From the NCBI RefSeq assembly GCF_024606225.1, contig NZ_JAGRPU010000004.1:62001-126000 (forward strand): a stretch of DNA of 64,000 nt, in the 5' to 3' direction. The DNA is from Endozoicomonas sp. ISHI1 (GTDB lineage Bacteria; Pseudomonadota; Gammaproteobacteria; Pseudomonadales; Endozoicomonadaceae). Shown here in pieces: positions 45,701-53,667 of this stretch; position 1 is the stretch's first letter; the number at the start of each line of letters is the position of its first letter. The notes beneath the pieces were generated by a model, which was not told where the DNA came from, did not search any database, and saw only the letters and a list, made by a program, of their open reading frames with translations. A program made the translations under genes and the position numbers.

Positions 45701-47422
45701 CTTCCGGAACTCGCTATAGAGAGTGACTGCGAGATCAGTGATTCCGATGATGAGTGGGAGGAAGACGATGCAATGAATGTATTGCCGTCGTTCAGTTCGG
45801 CTCCCAAAAAATGGCGTATGACGATTGAAGAAACCATGAAAGTCCTGGCGCTGTTCAGTTCAGCCTCCAGAGAGTGGCGCATGACGATAGCGGAATTTGA
45901 ACAATACCTGACCGCTTTCACAAACGCCCGCAACGAAAGAATGCAGGTGCTTTATGCCCTGGCATCGTTGATACCCATGCTCTTCAATCATGGCGGCGCC
46001 GGTGTTCGCTTCTGGCTGGCGAGACATAATGAACACCAACAAGACCAGAACGTACTCAGCAAGGCGCTCTCAATTCCCGCCTCCCTGGATACTGTAAAAT
46101 TTGCCCTGACGCAGCTGCCTGAATCCGAGTGTCTGGATTACATTACGTTGTGTAAAAACCTGAGCCCGGTTCCTGACAAAGCGCAATGGCAGGCACTGGA
46201 GCCACTGAGGCAAAAGCTCAAGCGGCAATTTATCCTGACACAAAGCAGTCGATGGACGGTAGAGATTATCTGCTCACAGCCAGAAGCTAAACGGCCGGGC
46301 TATGTTGAAAAGTTCGATAGTTTCTCCGAAACGGTTCCTTCCATCCGTCAACTGTACCGGATACACCAGGCATTGGGATGGCGGAAAATGCAAGGTTTCC
46401 TGGATGCCTGTATTGCCCGGCAGACTGCAAATTCCCTCAATCTGAAAGAACAGGAGCGGCTACTCGAAGGGCTGCTGCTGGCACACCATTACCTGACTGA
46501 CCACGAACAGATACCGGATCTCTGCTTTTCATCCCGGGTGGCCAGTGCCGATGGCAAAGGGGTCATTATCAAGGGTGATGCGCTCATGCCGGGACAGAAG
46601 CGGCTGTGGTACTTTATCGCCGCTCTGCTGATTGAGCTTGAGCAGGTGCCAGAGTACAAGTTTGAAAGACAGCGGCTGACGGTGCTTTCTGGCGACGGAA
46701 GCATTGTATTGCCAAAACCGGAATTCAGTCTCGTCGGTCCCGGTTTTATGATTAAGAACTGGTCGCTGGCACAGCTGAACGTTTTTTTTGAGGCCACCGA
46801 CTTCACCGAACGCTGGTATAAGCATCCTCAGGATGAGCGGGAAGTCTACGTGATCAGGCGTGATGAGCAAGTGGCTGTTCGGGCAAGGGCCAATGAGACC
46901 CGGCAGGCTGGAAATAATAGAGTAACGCCACTGCTGCCACCCGGAGTTATTCTCAGTCTTGTCAAGTCAGGCAAGCCACTAAAACCCGCAGTCTGGGCAT
47001 CGCTGGAGCAGTACGCCAATAATGGCCAGCTCACCGCCCGATTATGCAGGGCATTAGCCCCAGTCATTCAAAGTCAGGCAGCTACCGTTCCGGATATCGT
47101 TAAAAACGCCGTCACCGCATCGCTGGCAGAGGTGGATGCGGCCACTCCCACTCAGCCATCTCCCGTGATCAACGAACTCACCTTTGAAGCAGCAATGGAG
47201 GCACTGAATCGTTTTCAGGTGCTGGCGGAAACAGAGCTTGAAATGCTGGAACTTTATCGCCCCCAGATGACTCCAATGCAACTCGCCGCGGTGATCAACA
47301 AAATGAGCGACAGAGTGGATGTGGCGACACAGCTCGAATGGCACAAAGCCTGTGAGGATAAAAAGAGGGATCCGCTCGGGCTGAATGAATGGCTATTTGA
47401 GGATGAACTGTTTGATGTATAG
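42704..47422 (+). CDS. Giant 49-aa-repeat protein 3 (14 full repeats)
   Basis: 1572 aa, ATG at 42704 behind GGGAGAGGCTGC, 11 bp after gene 2. NLS-like PKRKRTR lies at 27-33 because an 11-residue N-terminal stretch present in genes 1 and 2 is missing. It has fourteen exact 147-bp repeats (43454-45511) and a degenerate fifteenth. Repeats 1-8 pair closely with gene 1 repeats 1-7 or 8. Repeats 9-14 contain near-identical blocks (for example PTKEQVEAFISMPCLKEGW repeated), indicating recent internal expansion. The acidic EISDSDDEWEEDDAMN, KWRMTI/EWRMTI pair and C-terminal domain are conserved. The 196-residue excess over gene 1 equals exactly four repeats. Confidence 0.85.
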   Translation: MPLLPIDGSSPPPPDSGASVRNGSQKPKRKRTRTGRQAEPVTGASNIPQHQQTPEQPSPIPAIKLRRVDGEHWRVVSPMATEPELENPPPVSESMTPVTSDMEDEDSEDATDIPPEVLSVLVPRHQGILQRHFSGENPDTAERARRVVQSAKKLLKTLRVRKIGFSYNRDKPPLPTLFARMKVFSIISQAELFTSYFDKATVFFSAVNTDQIKNTGCLSSMLETPPQLERFARQTDQEIRAIAAHPFLKHIASMSASRGFPTEKQVKAFMTMACLKVGWQPGNDEAVQGNPVDQRLLAHISSMNSGRGFPKKEKVEAFLSMPCLKVGWQRGLDEAVQNNPIDRDLLVHISSMCNGRGFPDKEQLEAFLSMPCLKVGWTEGCDEAVQNNPIDRELLIRIASMNSGKGIPTEGQVKAFVTMPCLKVGWQPGLDEAVKNNPINLKQVICIASMNNGKGCPPEAQVKAFITMPCLKVGWRPGLDEAVKDNPVDQKLLRNIASINRRKGLPTEAQVKAFMSMLCLRVDWQPGNDEAVRDNPVDRELLTHIASTNHGKGFPKKKDVEAFISMLCLRKGWQPGLDEAVKDNPIDRELLGLIVSINHDKGFPTKKQVEAFISMPCLKEGWQPGLDETVKDSPINRRLLRHIALMNHGKGFPTKEQVEAFISMPCLKEGWQPGRDEAVKDKPIDWELLMHIASMNNGRGFPTKEQVEAFISMPCLKEGWSEGCDEAVQNNPIDRELLMRIASMNSGKGFPTREQVEAFISMPCLKEGWQPGLDETVKDSPINRRLLKHIASMNNHRGFPTKEQVEAFISMPCLKEGWQPGRDEAVKDKPIDWELLMRIASMNHGKGFPTKEQVEAFISMPCLKEGWREGCDEAVQNNPIDRKLLMRIASMNDGNGFPTKEQVEAFISMPCLKEGWQPNLDETVKDSPIDQRLFAHIACISSRQGFPAEADLKVFVQWLPVNNRKHCLKMTSRVFKGSGLPEQSLLTANERAFRPYLPDLPELAIESDCEISDSDDEWEEDDAMNVLPSFSSAPKKWRMTIEETMKVLALFSSASREWRMTIAEFEQYLTAFTNARNERMQVLYALASLIPMLFNHGGAGVRFWLARHNEHQQDQNVLSKALSIPASLDTVKFALTQLPESECLDYITLCKNLSPVPDKAQWQALEPLRQKLKRQFILTQSSRWTVEIICSQPEAKRPGYVEKFDSFSETVPSIRQLYRIHQALGWRKMQGFLDACIARQTANSLNLKEQERLLEGLLLAHHYLTDHEQIPDLCFSSRVASADGKGVIIKGDALMPGQKRLWYFIAALLIELEQVPEYKFERQRLTVLSGDGSIVLPKPEFSLVGPGFMIKNWSLAQLNVFFEATDFTERWYKHPQDEREVYVIRRDEQVAVRARANETRQAGNNRVTPLLPPGVILSLVKSGKPLKPAVWASLEQYANNGQLTARLCRALAPVIQSQAATVPDIVKNAVTASLAEVDAATPTQPSPVINELTFEAAMEALNRFQVLAETELEMLELYRPQMTPMQLAAVINKMSDRVDVATQLEWHKACEDKKRDPLGLNEWLFEDELFDV
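43454..45511 (+). repeat. Fourteen tandem 147-bp repeats in giant gene 3
   Basis: Fourteen units of exactly 147 bp; the partial fifteenth begins at 45512. Variable pairs in order are SA, NS, CN, NS, NN, NR, NH, NH, NH, NN, NS, NN, NH, ND. Units 9-14 are the most alike at DNA level. Confidence 0.95.
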
Positions 47423-47433
47423 GGAGAGACTGC

Positions 47434-47523
47434 ATGCCGTTACCGCCAGCAGATGGATCTACGCCGCCACCTTTGGTTTCCCGGTTAGCCTCTCGATTAC
47501 CAGAGGCTCCAGCTCTTGATTAA
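47434..47523 (+). pseudogene. N-terminal remnant of a fourth family copy
   Basis: After a further TAG-GGGAGAG-ACTGC context, ATG (47434) starts MPLPPADGSTPPPL, clearly the family N-terminus, which then breaks into unrelated codons (VSRLASRLPEAPALD) and a TAA. The break near 47475 is the left edge of the segment carrying the DUF29 gene. The rest to 47606 is non-coding and includes the inverted repeat ACTCGCT/AGCGAGT. Confidence 0.75.
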
Positions 47524-47606
47524 ATCCGCAACGAGCGCAACACTCGCTGTTATGGCTAAGGTTCATGGGAGCGAGTCAATAAACTACTCATAGGGATTCA
47601 CTCCGT

Positions 47607-48089
47607 TTAAGGATACCAGTCTTCAGACATCATTTGCTCGTAAGACCACGGGCATTTGTCTGGATAGCTGCTGTTGTCCAGTTTTGGGCATTGGGCGGGT
47701 ATATGAAGATTCATTTCCCAAATTGCGTCTTTTTTTCCTTCGGGATACGAGTTTTCTAATATATTCTCGATTCTTGGTTTTAAACAGGGATTTTTTCTTA
47801 TTAGTTTATTGATGTTATTCCTTGATCTATATATGGTTTTTACCCACCCCTTAGGGAATCTCTCGGCGGCTATCGTATCCCTTAATACGGTCGTTTGGTA
47901 ATCACATTTAAGAAGATGGGTTATCAAAGTGGATAGATAATTCTCAAGATTATCGACTTTAGCCTCTATACCCAACTCCAACTCCTCCAACAGATTTTCA
48001 AGGTCTAGCTGGTCAAATTGTTTGTTAGCCAGTAAGCCTACTTGCTCGGTCAACCATTTGTGATGGTCGGTTTCGTATAAGCTATTCAT
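47607..48089 (-). CDS. DUF29 domain protein inserted in the array
   Basis: 160 aa, matching DUF29: YETDHHKWLTEQVGLLANKQ, LDLENLLEELELGI, LENYLSTLITHLLKCDYQ, and the closing CPWSYEQMMSEDWYP. The function is unknown; members are scattered in symbiont and cyanobacterial genomes. The AT-rich codon use differs from the flanking repeat genes and it reads against them, so it arrived in the segment that replaced the N-terminus and repeats of copy 4. 48090-48257 holds a short plus-strand ORF (MNHQSTDAFHLVPALV) of doubtful meaning. Confidence 0.85.
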   Translation of the reverse strand: MNSLYETDHHKWLTEQVGLLANKQFDQLDLENLLEELELGIEAKVDNLENYLSTLITHLLKCDYQTTVLRDTIAAERFPKGWVKTIYRSRNNINKLIRKNPCLKPRIENILENSYPEGKKDAIWEMNLHIPAQCPKLDNSSYPDKCPWSYEQMMSEDWYP

Positions 48090-48257
48090 CGTTTTACCTC
48101 AACCGGATACCCTGTTAAAAAAATACCTCCATTGCCCTACCACTGTAGGCAACTAACAGAAAGGACGCAAAATGAATCACCAAAGCACAGATGCCTTTCA
48201 CCTCGTTCCCGCGCTAGTATGTCACTTCAATGAGTTTGATGTGAACAATCTACGACA

Positions 48258-49911
48258 TCAGTGATTTGGATGATGAGTGGGAGGAAGGCGATGCGGTGAA
48301 CGCATTACCGCTCTTTAGCTCTTTCCCCCAGAAGTGGCGTATGACCATTGCGGAAAACATGAAAGTCTTGGCATTGTTCAGTACAGCCCCTCTAAAGTGG
48401 CGCATGACCATTGCGGAATTTGAACAATACCTGACCGCTTTCACAAACGCCCGTAATGAAAGACCTCAGGTGCTTTCCGCGTTGGCATCCTTGCTGCCGA
48501 TATTACATAACCATGGTGGAGCTGGCGTACGTTTATGGCTGGCAAGACACAATGAAAGCCGACAAGACCAGAACTTACTCAACAAGGCACTCTCAATTCC
48601 CGCCCCTTTGAATATCGTAAAGTTTGCTCTGACTCAGCTGCCTGAATCTGAGAGTCTGGAGTACATTGAACTGTGCAAAAACCTCAGCCCCCCCCGAACA
48701 AAGCTCAGTGGGAGGCACTGGAACCACTGAGGCAAAAGCTCAACCGGCGATTTATCATGGCACGAAGTAGAAGATGGACGTTGGAGATTATCTGGTCGCA
48801 GCCAGAAGCCAAAAGCCCAGACTATATTGAACAGCTCGATAGCTTCTTCGAAACGGCTCCATCCATCCTCCAACTGTATCGTATACACCTGTCGTTCGGG
48901 CAGCAAAAAATGCAGGGTTTCCTGGATGCCTGTATTGCCCGGCAGACTGCAAATTCCCTCAATCTGAAAGAACAGGAGCGGCTACTCGAAGGGCTGCTGG
49001 TGGCACACCATTACCTGACTGACCACGAACAGATACCGGATCTATGTTTTTCATTGCAGATGGCCAGCAACGATGGCAAAGGGGTGATTATCAGGGGTGA
49101 TGCGCTCATGTCGGGACAGAAGCGGCTGTGGTACTTTATCGCCGCTCTGCTGATTGAGCTTGAGCAGGTACCAGAATATAAGTTTGAAAAGCAACAGCTG
49201 ACGATACTTTCTGGCAGTGGAACCATGACATTGCCAAAACCGGAATTCAGTCTCGTCGGGAACGGTTTTATGATCAAGAACTGGTCGCTGGAACAGCTGA
49301 ACGCTTTTTTCGAGGCCACCGACTTCACTGAGCGTTGGTATAAACATCCTCAGGACGAGCGAGAACTCTATTTAGTCAGGCGTGAGCGACTGGCTGGCAA
49401 TCGGGCAAGAGTCAATGAGACCGGACAGGATGGGAATCAGAAGTTGCTGCCACCCGGAGTCATCCTCAGTCTTATCAATTCAGGCAAGTCATTAAAACCC
49501 GCAGTCTGGTCGTCACTGGAGCACTACGCCAATAATGGTCAGCTCACCGCCCGATTATGCAGGGCGCTCGCTCCGGTCATTGAAAATCAGGCGGTTATCG
49601 TCCCGGATACCGTTAAAAACACCGTCACCGCAATGCTGGCAGAGTTGGATACAGAAGAGGCAATCCTCATTCAGCCAACTCCTGTAATAAACGAGTTGAC
49701 CTTTAAAGCTGCGATGGACGCATTGAATCGTTTTGAGGTGTTAGAGGAAACAGAACTTGAAATGCTGCAGCCTTATCGCGACCAGATGACGCTCAACCAA
49801 TTAGACAGTGTGATCCATAAAATGGGCCATAGTGTCGATCTGGAGACACAGCTCGATTGGCATATAACTTATGAGGACAAAAGCGAGGTCCGCTTGGACT
49901 CAATGAATTGA
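48258..49911 (+). pseudogene. C-terminal fragment of the fourth family copy, frameshifted
   Basis: Homology resumes inside the acidic segment (ISDLDDEWEEGDA) and continues through paired KWRMTIAE motifs to CKNLSP. There a run of eight C at about 48688-48695 is one short of the nine needed, shifting the frame; the remainder (QWEALEPLRQKL onward) is open to 49911. A second lesion near the end replaces the GLNEWLFEDELFDV finish with SEVRLDSMN. With no N-terminus, repeats or start it is a pseudogene, though most of the C-terminal domain is still well conserved and closest to gene 2. Confidence 0.85.
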
Positions 49912-50025
49912 GGCCTGATTTATTCCATTGATTTACGCAGTTTTTTTATGGAATAGCTTGCAATAAATTTCACTCTCCATAGGATGAAAGCCCATGGGTA
50001 TTGGAAACAAGAGACTCTCAGATTG

Positions 50026-50943
50026 ATGATTAAAAGGTTTGCTTCTTTTATGGCCATTATCATGGCCTTCAGCTTCGTCTTTAATGTGCCGGTGGCTGAT
50101 GCCAAAAAGTTTGGAGGGGGCAAGAGCTTTGGACGTTCCTATAATACGGCTCCCGCTCCCAAACAGCCGGCTGCAGCTCCTCAGCAGGGCAGCAAACAGA
50201 CAGCGGCTCAAAGTTCTCGCAAAGGCCTGCTAGGTGGACTGTTAGGCGGCCTGCTGGCGGGTGGACTGATCGCAGCTCTGTTCGGTGGTGCCTTCAGTGG
50301 TCTGCAAGTGATGGATATTCTGATTATTGCTTTGCTGGCTTTTGTACTCTTTAAGGTATTCCGCAGTATGAACCGTGCCAAAGCCATGGCAGCCGGTCAT
50401 CATGGTGGGAATGACGCTCACTTCACTCCGGAACAGTCAGGGCAGAATCAGACACCTTCTTCATTAGGACAACTGTTTGGTCAGAACAGGGAACAGCAGG
50501 AAGATTACTTTGGTCAGGCGGCCCAAACACCCCTGCCTCAAACCGGTTTTGGAACCAGTGATGTCCCCATGAATCTGCCAGAAGGTTTCAATCTGAGTGC
50601 TTTCATGAATGGTGCCAGAGACCATTACCGTAAGCTTCAGGAAGCCTGGAACAAGAATGACCTGGACACCATGCGAGAGTATTTGGAACCTGAACTGTTT
50701 TTGCAGCTAAAAGCAGAAAGGGCCTCTCTGGGTGGCGATCAGCATACCGAAGTGATGTTTGTGGATGCCGAGTTGGGCCGAGCTGATTACAATGACCGCG
50801 TTGCCGAGATCAGTGTGCGTTTTTCAGGTAAGTATCGCGATACCGTTGAGGGTGTCGAAGAAGATATTACCGATATCTGGCACCTGCAACGCAGCCTCAA
50901 AGAGCCCGATGCGCCCTGGCTGATTGTGGGAATTGAAACCTGA
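50026..50943 (+). CDS. Tim44-like domain membrane protein
   Basis: About 305 aa from the ATG at 50026, which places MIKRFASFMAIIMAFSFVFN as signal/anchor; an earlier ATG (49984) adds 14 residues that do not look like an export leader. A low-complexity KKFGGGKSFGRSYN and Ala/Gln/Pro-rich stretch follows, then a Gly-rich hydrophobic hairpin (GLLGGLLGGLLAGGLIAALF and MDILIIALLAFVLFKVF). The C-terminal Tim44-like domain carries WNKNDLDTMREYLEPELFLQ and ISVRFSGKYRDTVEG. Proteins of this layout occur widely in proteobacteria; their role is not settled. The gene follows the broken array and ends before a MITE. Confidence 0.85.
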   Translation: MIKRFASFMAIIMAFSFVFNVPVADAKKFGGGKSFGRSYNTAPAPKQPAAAPQQGSKQTAAQSSRKGLLGGLLGGLLAGGLIAALFGGAFSGLQVMDILIIALLAFVLFKVFRSMNRAKAMAAGHHGGNDAHFTPEQSGQNQTPSSLGQLFGQNREQQEDYFGQAAQTPLPQTGFGTSDVPMNLPEGFNLSAFMNGARDHYRKLQEAWNKNDLDTMREYLEPELFLQLKAERASLGGDQHTEVMFVDAELGRADYNDRVAEISVRFSGKYRDTVEGVEEDITDIWHLQRSLKEPDAPWLIVGIET

Positions 50944-51061
50944 TCGAATCGAAGGGAAAGGTGTTCTGCCTTTCCCTGATTCAGCTGTATCGTCTATAGG
51001 CTTCATGAAACGTACCCGAATGGTTTGTTTCACACAGGTAGGGTCGAGGAGTGCCATGCAC

Positions 51062-51226
51062 TAGCAGCCTGTCGGACTTAAGGCTGTCCTACTGCGGTTG
51101 CAATAAATTGGTCTAAAAATTCCTGCTTCTTCGTCAAATAGCTCGCTATTCTCCTCAGAAGCAGAAATTTTTACCCTCAATTTCTTGCAATCCTCGCTAC
51201 AGACGCTTAAGTCCGACAGGCTGCTA
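51062..51226. mobile_element. 165-bp MITE, copy 1 (inverted relative to 2 and 3)
   Basis: Ends are perfect inverted repeats GCAGCCTGTCGGACTTAAG just inside TA dinucleotides; the interior is quasi-palindromic around TAGCTCGCTATT. Flanks read C-TA...TA-G, giving an empty site CTAG, as expected for IS630/Tc1-mariner-type transposition. It encodes nothing. It lies between the converging Tim44-like and PilJ-domain genes and its right TA lies in the stop codon of the latter. Confidence 0.9.
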
Positions 51227-52060
51227 GCTGCTGGCGACCCCCTGACTATTGACCATGACCTGTTCATACTTTTGAGTCAGAACTTGCATTTTCTTGAGAA
51301 TGGATTCAGTGGTGACAGAGATGGCTGTTGGCATGTAACGTCCCTCTTTATATTGCGTAAAACCTGATTTGGAAAAAAACCATTGTGCTTTAACCTTGGC
51401 GAGCAGTTTTCTGATTTCAGGAGTATTCACCGGGGACTGGTCGAGTTCATTCAGTGAGCTTTCGAACAGAGCCATGGATTCTTCAAAATCTCTCTCATAG
51501 TCGTCACCCACGCCCCAGGCCAAAGCCTGATAATACATGGCAATTCTCTGGCTGAGTGCGCGCTGTCGACCTGAAACGTTGATGAGCCTGGCTTTACTGG
51601 TGGCCGAGTGCTTTTCAATTAATGTGACCAGATCATTGCTGCTGTTGAATACAGTCAGAGCCTTTTGAATGAGTTCGGTAGCTGCTCCTCTGTCGGGTGT
51701 CGACAGTGCTATTTTTTTGTAGCTTTTCCAGTCTTTCTCAATGACTCTTAGCTGGTGTTTGATTTCATCGTTGGGCGCGTAATTTGATAAAGCGTGAAAA
51801 TTATTTTCAAAGAGAATAATGCTTTTATAGAGCTGCTCTTTAGCTTCTTCTGAGTTAATGTCGGCCCCGATCATCAGGTAACTTTTAGCGACTCGCTGAG
51901 AAAGCATCCGTTGCAGACCGGATGTGTTGACCGCCTCGGCATCGTTTAAAGCGGCTGAAGTCACCCCTGAGTATGCCATTAAAAACACCGTTACGAAGCC
52001 CAGGTGCGTACAGCAACATAAAAGTGGGCGAAAGTCGGGAAGTATTCTGGAAATCTGCAC
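51224..52060 (-). CDS. PilJ-domain periplasmic protein
   Basis: 278 aa. A signal peptide (CTHLGFVTVFLMAYSGVTSA) precedes two copies of the PilJ / NarX-type sensor motif: NTSGLQRMLSQRVAKSYLMI and NVSGRQRALSQRIAMYYQAL, each starting a helical pair. In chemoreceptors and nitrate sensors this module binds small ligands in the periplasm, but here no membrane-spanning signalling or kinase domain follows, so it is a stand-alone exported sensor-like protein. Its stop TAG lies at the edge of MITE copy 1, and the empty site shows the same stop, so the insertion did not change the protein. Confidence 0.8.
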   Translation of the reverse strand: MQISRILPDFRPLLCCCTHLGFVTVFLMAYSGVTSAALNDAEAVNTSGLQRMLSQRVAKSYLMIGADINSEEAKEQLYKSIILFENNFHALSNYAPNDEIKHQLRVIEKDWKSYKKIALSTPDRGAATELIQKALTVFNSSNDLVTLIEKHSATSKARLINVSGRQRALSQRIAMYYQALAWGVGDDYERDFEESMALFESSLNELDQSPVNTPEIRKLLAKVKAQWFFSKSGFTQYKEGRYMPTAISVTTESILKKMQVLTQKYEQVMVNSQGVASS

Positions 52061-52176
52061 TGTTTTGATCGCTCCTTGCGCTATTTCGGGTCATCCTGAT
52101 GAGTTATGGATTCAACAGGTTGCGTTGCAAGGGGAAGTGCAGAATATATGCCAGAGCTGGGTAATTATGCGAAGTA

Positions 52177-52752
52177 TTATGAGGAGTATGAGGGGCAGCT
52201 CACCAGATGATCATTGACCATCCCCATGGCTTGCATGTAGGCATAACAAATAGTGCTTCCTACGAATGAAAAACCTCTTTTTTTCAGGTCTTTACTCATG
52301 GCGTCGGATTCCCGGGTGGTGACAGGCACTTCAGACATTGTTTGCCATTGATTCCGGACCGGAGTGTGATTCACGAAGGACCAGATATATTGCTCAAAAG
52401 TGCCAAACTCTTCCTGAACTTCCAGGAAGGCCCGGGCGTTCTTGATGGCACTGTTGACTTTCAGTCGGTTTCTTACAATGCCTTTATTGTTGAGCAGCCT
52501 TTCTACATCCTGTTCGGTGAATTGGGCAACTGCTCCGGGATTAAAGCCCGCGAAGGCGTTCCGGTAGCCCTCCCGGCGTTTAAGTATGGTGATCCAGCTA
52601 AGACCTGCCTGAGCCCCTTCCAGAATCAGAAACTCAAAAAGCTTCTGATCGTCGTAGCAGGGAACGCCCCACTCTTCATCATGATATCGAATGTAATCCG
52701 GGTCTTCCGTGCACCAGGGGCATCGTTGTTCTGTCAAAAGGGTGACTCCCAT
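52177..52752 (-). CDS. tag: DNA-3-methyladenine glycosylase I
   Basis: 191 aa, normal length. It removes 3-methyladenine from alkylated DNA. Signatures: CPWCTEDPDYIRYHDEEWGV (zinc Cys and His ligands at the N-terminus), LFEFLILEGAQAGLSWITIL (base-pocket Glu and Trp), FVGSTICYAYMQAMGMVNDH and a C-terminal CPSY supplying remaining ligands. It is convergent with nothing and divergent from slyD. Confidence 0.95.
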   Translation of the reverse strand: MGVTLLTEQRCPWCTEDPDYIRYHDEEWGVPCYDDQKLFEFLILEGAQAGLSWITILKRREGYRNAFAGFNPGAVAQFTEQDVERLLNNKGIVRNRLKVNSAIKNARAFLEVQEEFGTFEQYIWSFVNHTPVRNQWQTMSEVPVTTRESDAMSKDLKKRGFSFVGSTICYAYMQAMGMVNDHLVSCPSYSS

Positions 52753-53132
52753 GGTTATTGCAGAGCAGGTTGGAGCAATAGTGAACAGGTCAATGGCACT
52801 AATTACCTGTTGTTAGGATAAGCGAATTAAGCATAAAGGCATACTCACTGCCACGCCGGACGAACCCTGTCAGCTCAGCGTACGTTATCTTTACGGTGTT
52901 GAAGGCTTGGCTGACGACCCGGCCAGAGCTGAATAGTTGTTTCAACAGGTTTGCAGAAGAGGTGAAAACAGGGCTCTGGTTCATCTCAGGTTGGCAGAGT
53001 TTGCTCTGTCCGCAATGGAGTCTGAATAAGGGATTCTTGACATGGGCGTGGCCCCTGGCAAGAAAAAGAACTGTTCGTTTTGCAGGCGGACCGGTATTCT
53101 GTCCGTTCATTCATTCCAGAGATTTTCAATCA
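52753..53132. other. 380-bp tag-slyD intergenic region
   Basis: Divergent spacer. It should contain promoters for both genes, but I find no convincing -35/-10 pair on either strand; a TTGACA at 53037 has no matching -10. The slyD frame is open upstream through much of this region without a supported start. Confidence 0.5.
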
Positions 53133-53612
53133 ATGAAAATTACTGACAAAAAAGTCGCACTGATTCATTACACCCTGAAAAATGCCGGGGGTGAAGTTCT
53201 GGACAGTTCCGAAGGTCATGATCCTATGGCCTATCTGCACGGTGAGGGTAACATTATTGCCGGTCTGGAAAGTGCACTGGAAGGAAAAGCAGCGGGTGAC
53301 AAGCTGGAAGTCTCTGTGGAAGCTGCCGAAGCCTATGGCGAATACGATGAAAGCCTGGTGCAGCCTATACCCCGTGCCCAGTTTGGTGAGCACGACGTAG
53401 AAGTGGGTATGCAGTTCCATGCAGATACTGCCATCGGCCCTCGTATTGTCACAATTACTGCCATTGAGGGTGATGAAGTAGTGATTGATGCTAACCATCA
53501 GCTGGCAGGTGAAGACCTGAATTTTGCGGTTGAAGTCGTTGAAGTACGCGATGCGACTGAAGAAGAGCTGGATCATGGTCACGTTCATGGGGCCGGTGAT
53601 CATGAACACTGA
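53133..53612 (+). CDS. slyD: FKBP-type peptidyl-prolyl isomerase, SlyD-like
   Basis: 159 aa from the ATG at 53133; the open frame extends upstream but only this start gives the family N-terminus MKITDKKVALIHYTLKNAGG. FKBP catalytic core (VLDSSEGHDPMAYLHGEGNI, AAEAYGEYDESLVQ) with the insert-in-flap domain (QFGEHDVEVGMQFHAD through ANHQLAGEDLNF, the chaperone part). The His-rich tail DHGHVHGAGDHEH is shorter than in E. coli SlyD but could bind Ni2+ or Zn2+. Cytoplasmic folding helper; SlyD proteins also assist hydrogenase metallation where present. Confidence 0.92.
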   Translation: MKITDKKVALIHYTLKNAGGEVLDSSEGHDPMAYLHGEGNIIAGLESALEGKAAGDKLEVSVEAAEAYGEYDESLVQPIPRAQFGEHDVEVGMQFHADTAIGPRIVTITAIEGDEVVIDANHQLAGEDLNFAVEVVEVRDATEEELDHGHVHGAGDHEH

Positions 53613-53621
53613 ATAAGCCAT

Positions 53622-53652
53622 AAAAAAACCGGGTGAATGTCCCGGTTTTTTT
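53622..53652. terminator. Bidirectional terminator between slyD and the DMT gene
   Basis: AAAAAACCGGG and CCCGGTTTTTTT form a strong stem with A- and T-runs on both sides, 10 bp after slyD and 16 bp before the end of the minus-strand transporter gene. Confidence 0.92.
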
Positions 53653-53667
53653 ATGGCGGAAGAAAAC

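Noticed and set aside
47524-47548. GCAACGAGCGCAAC, identical to a universal 16S rRNA segment
   Set aside because: Only 14 bases match; the flanks do not follow 16S rRNA and no other rRNA sequence is nearby, so it is treated as coincidence.
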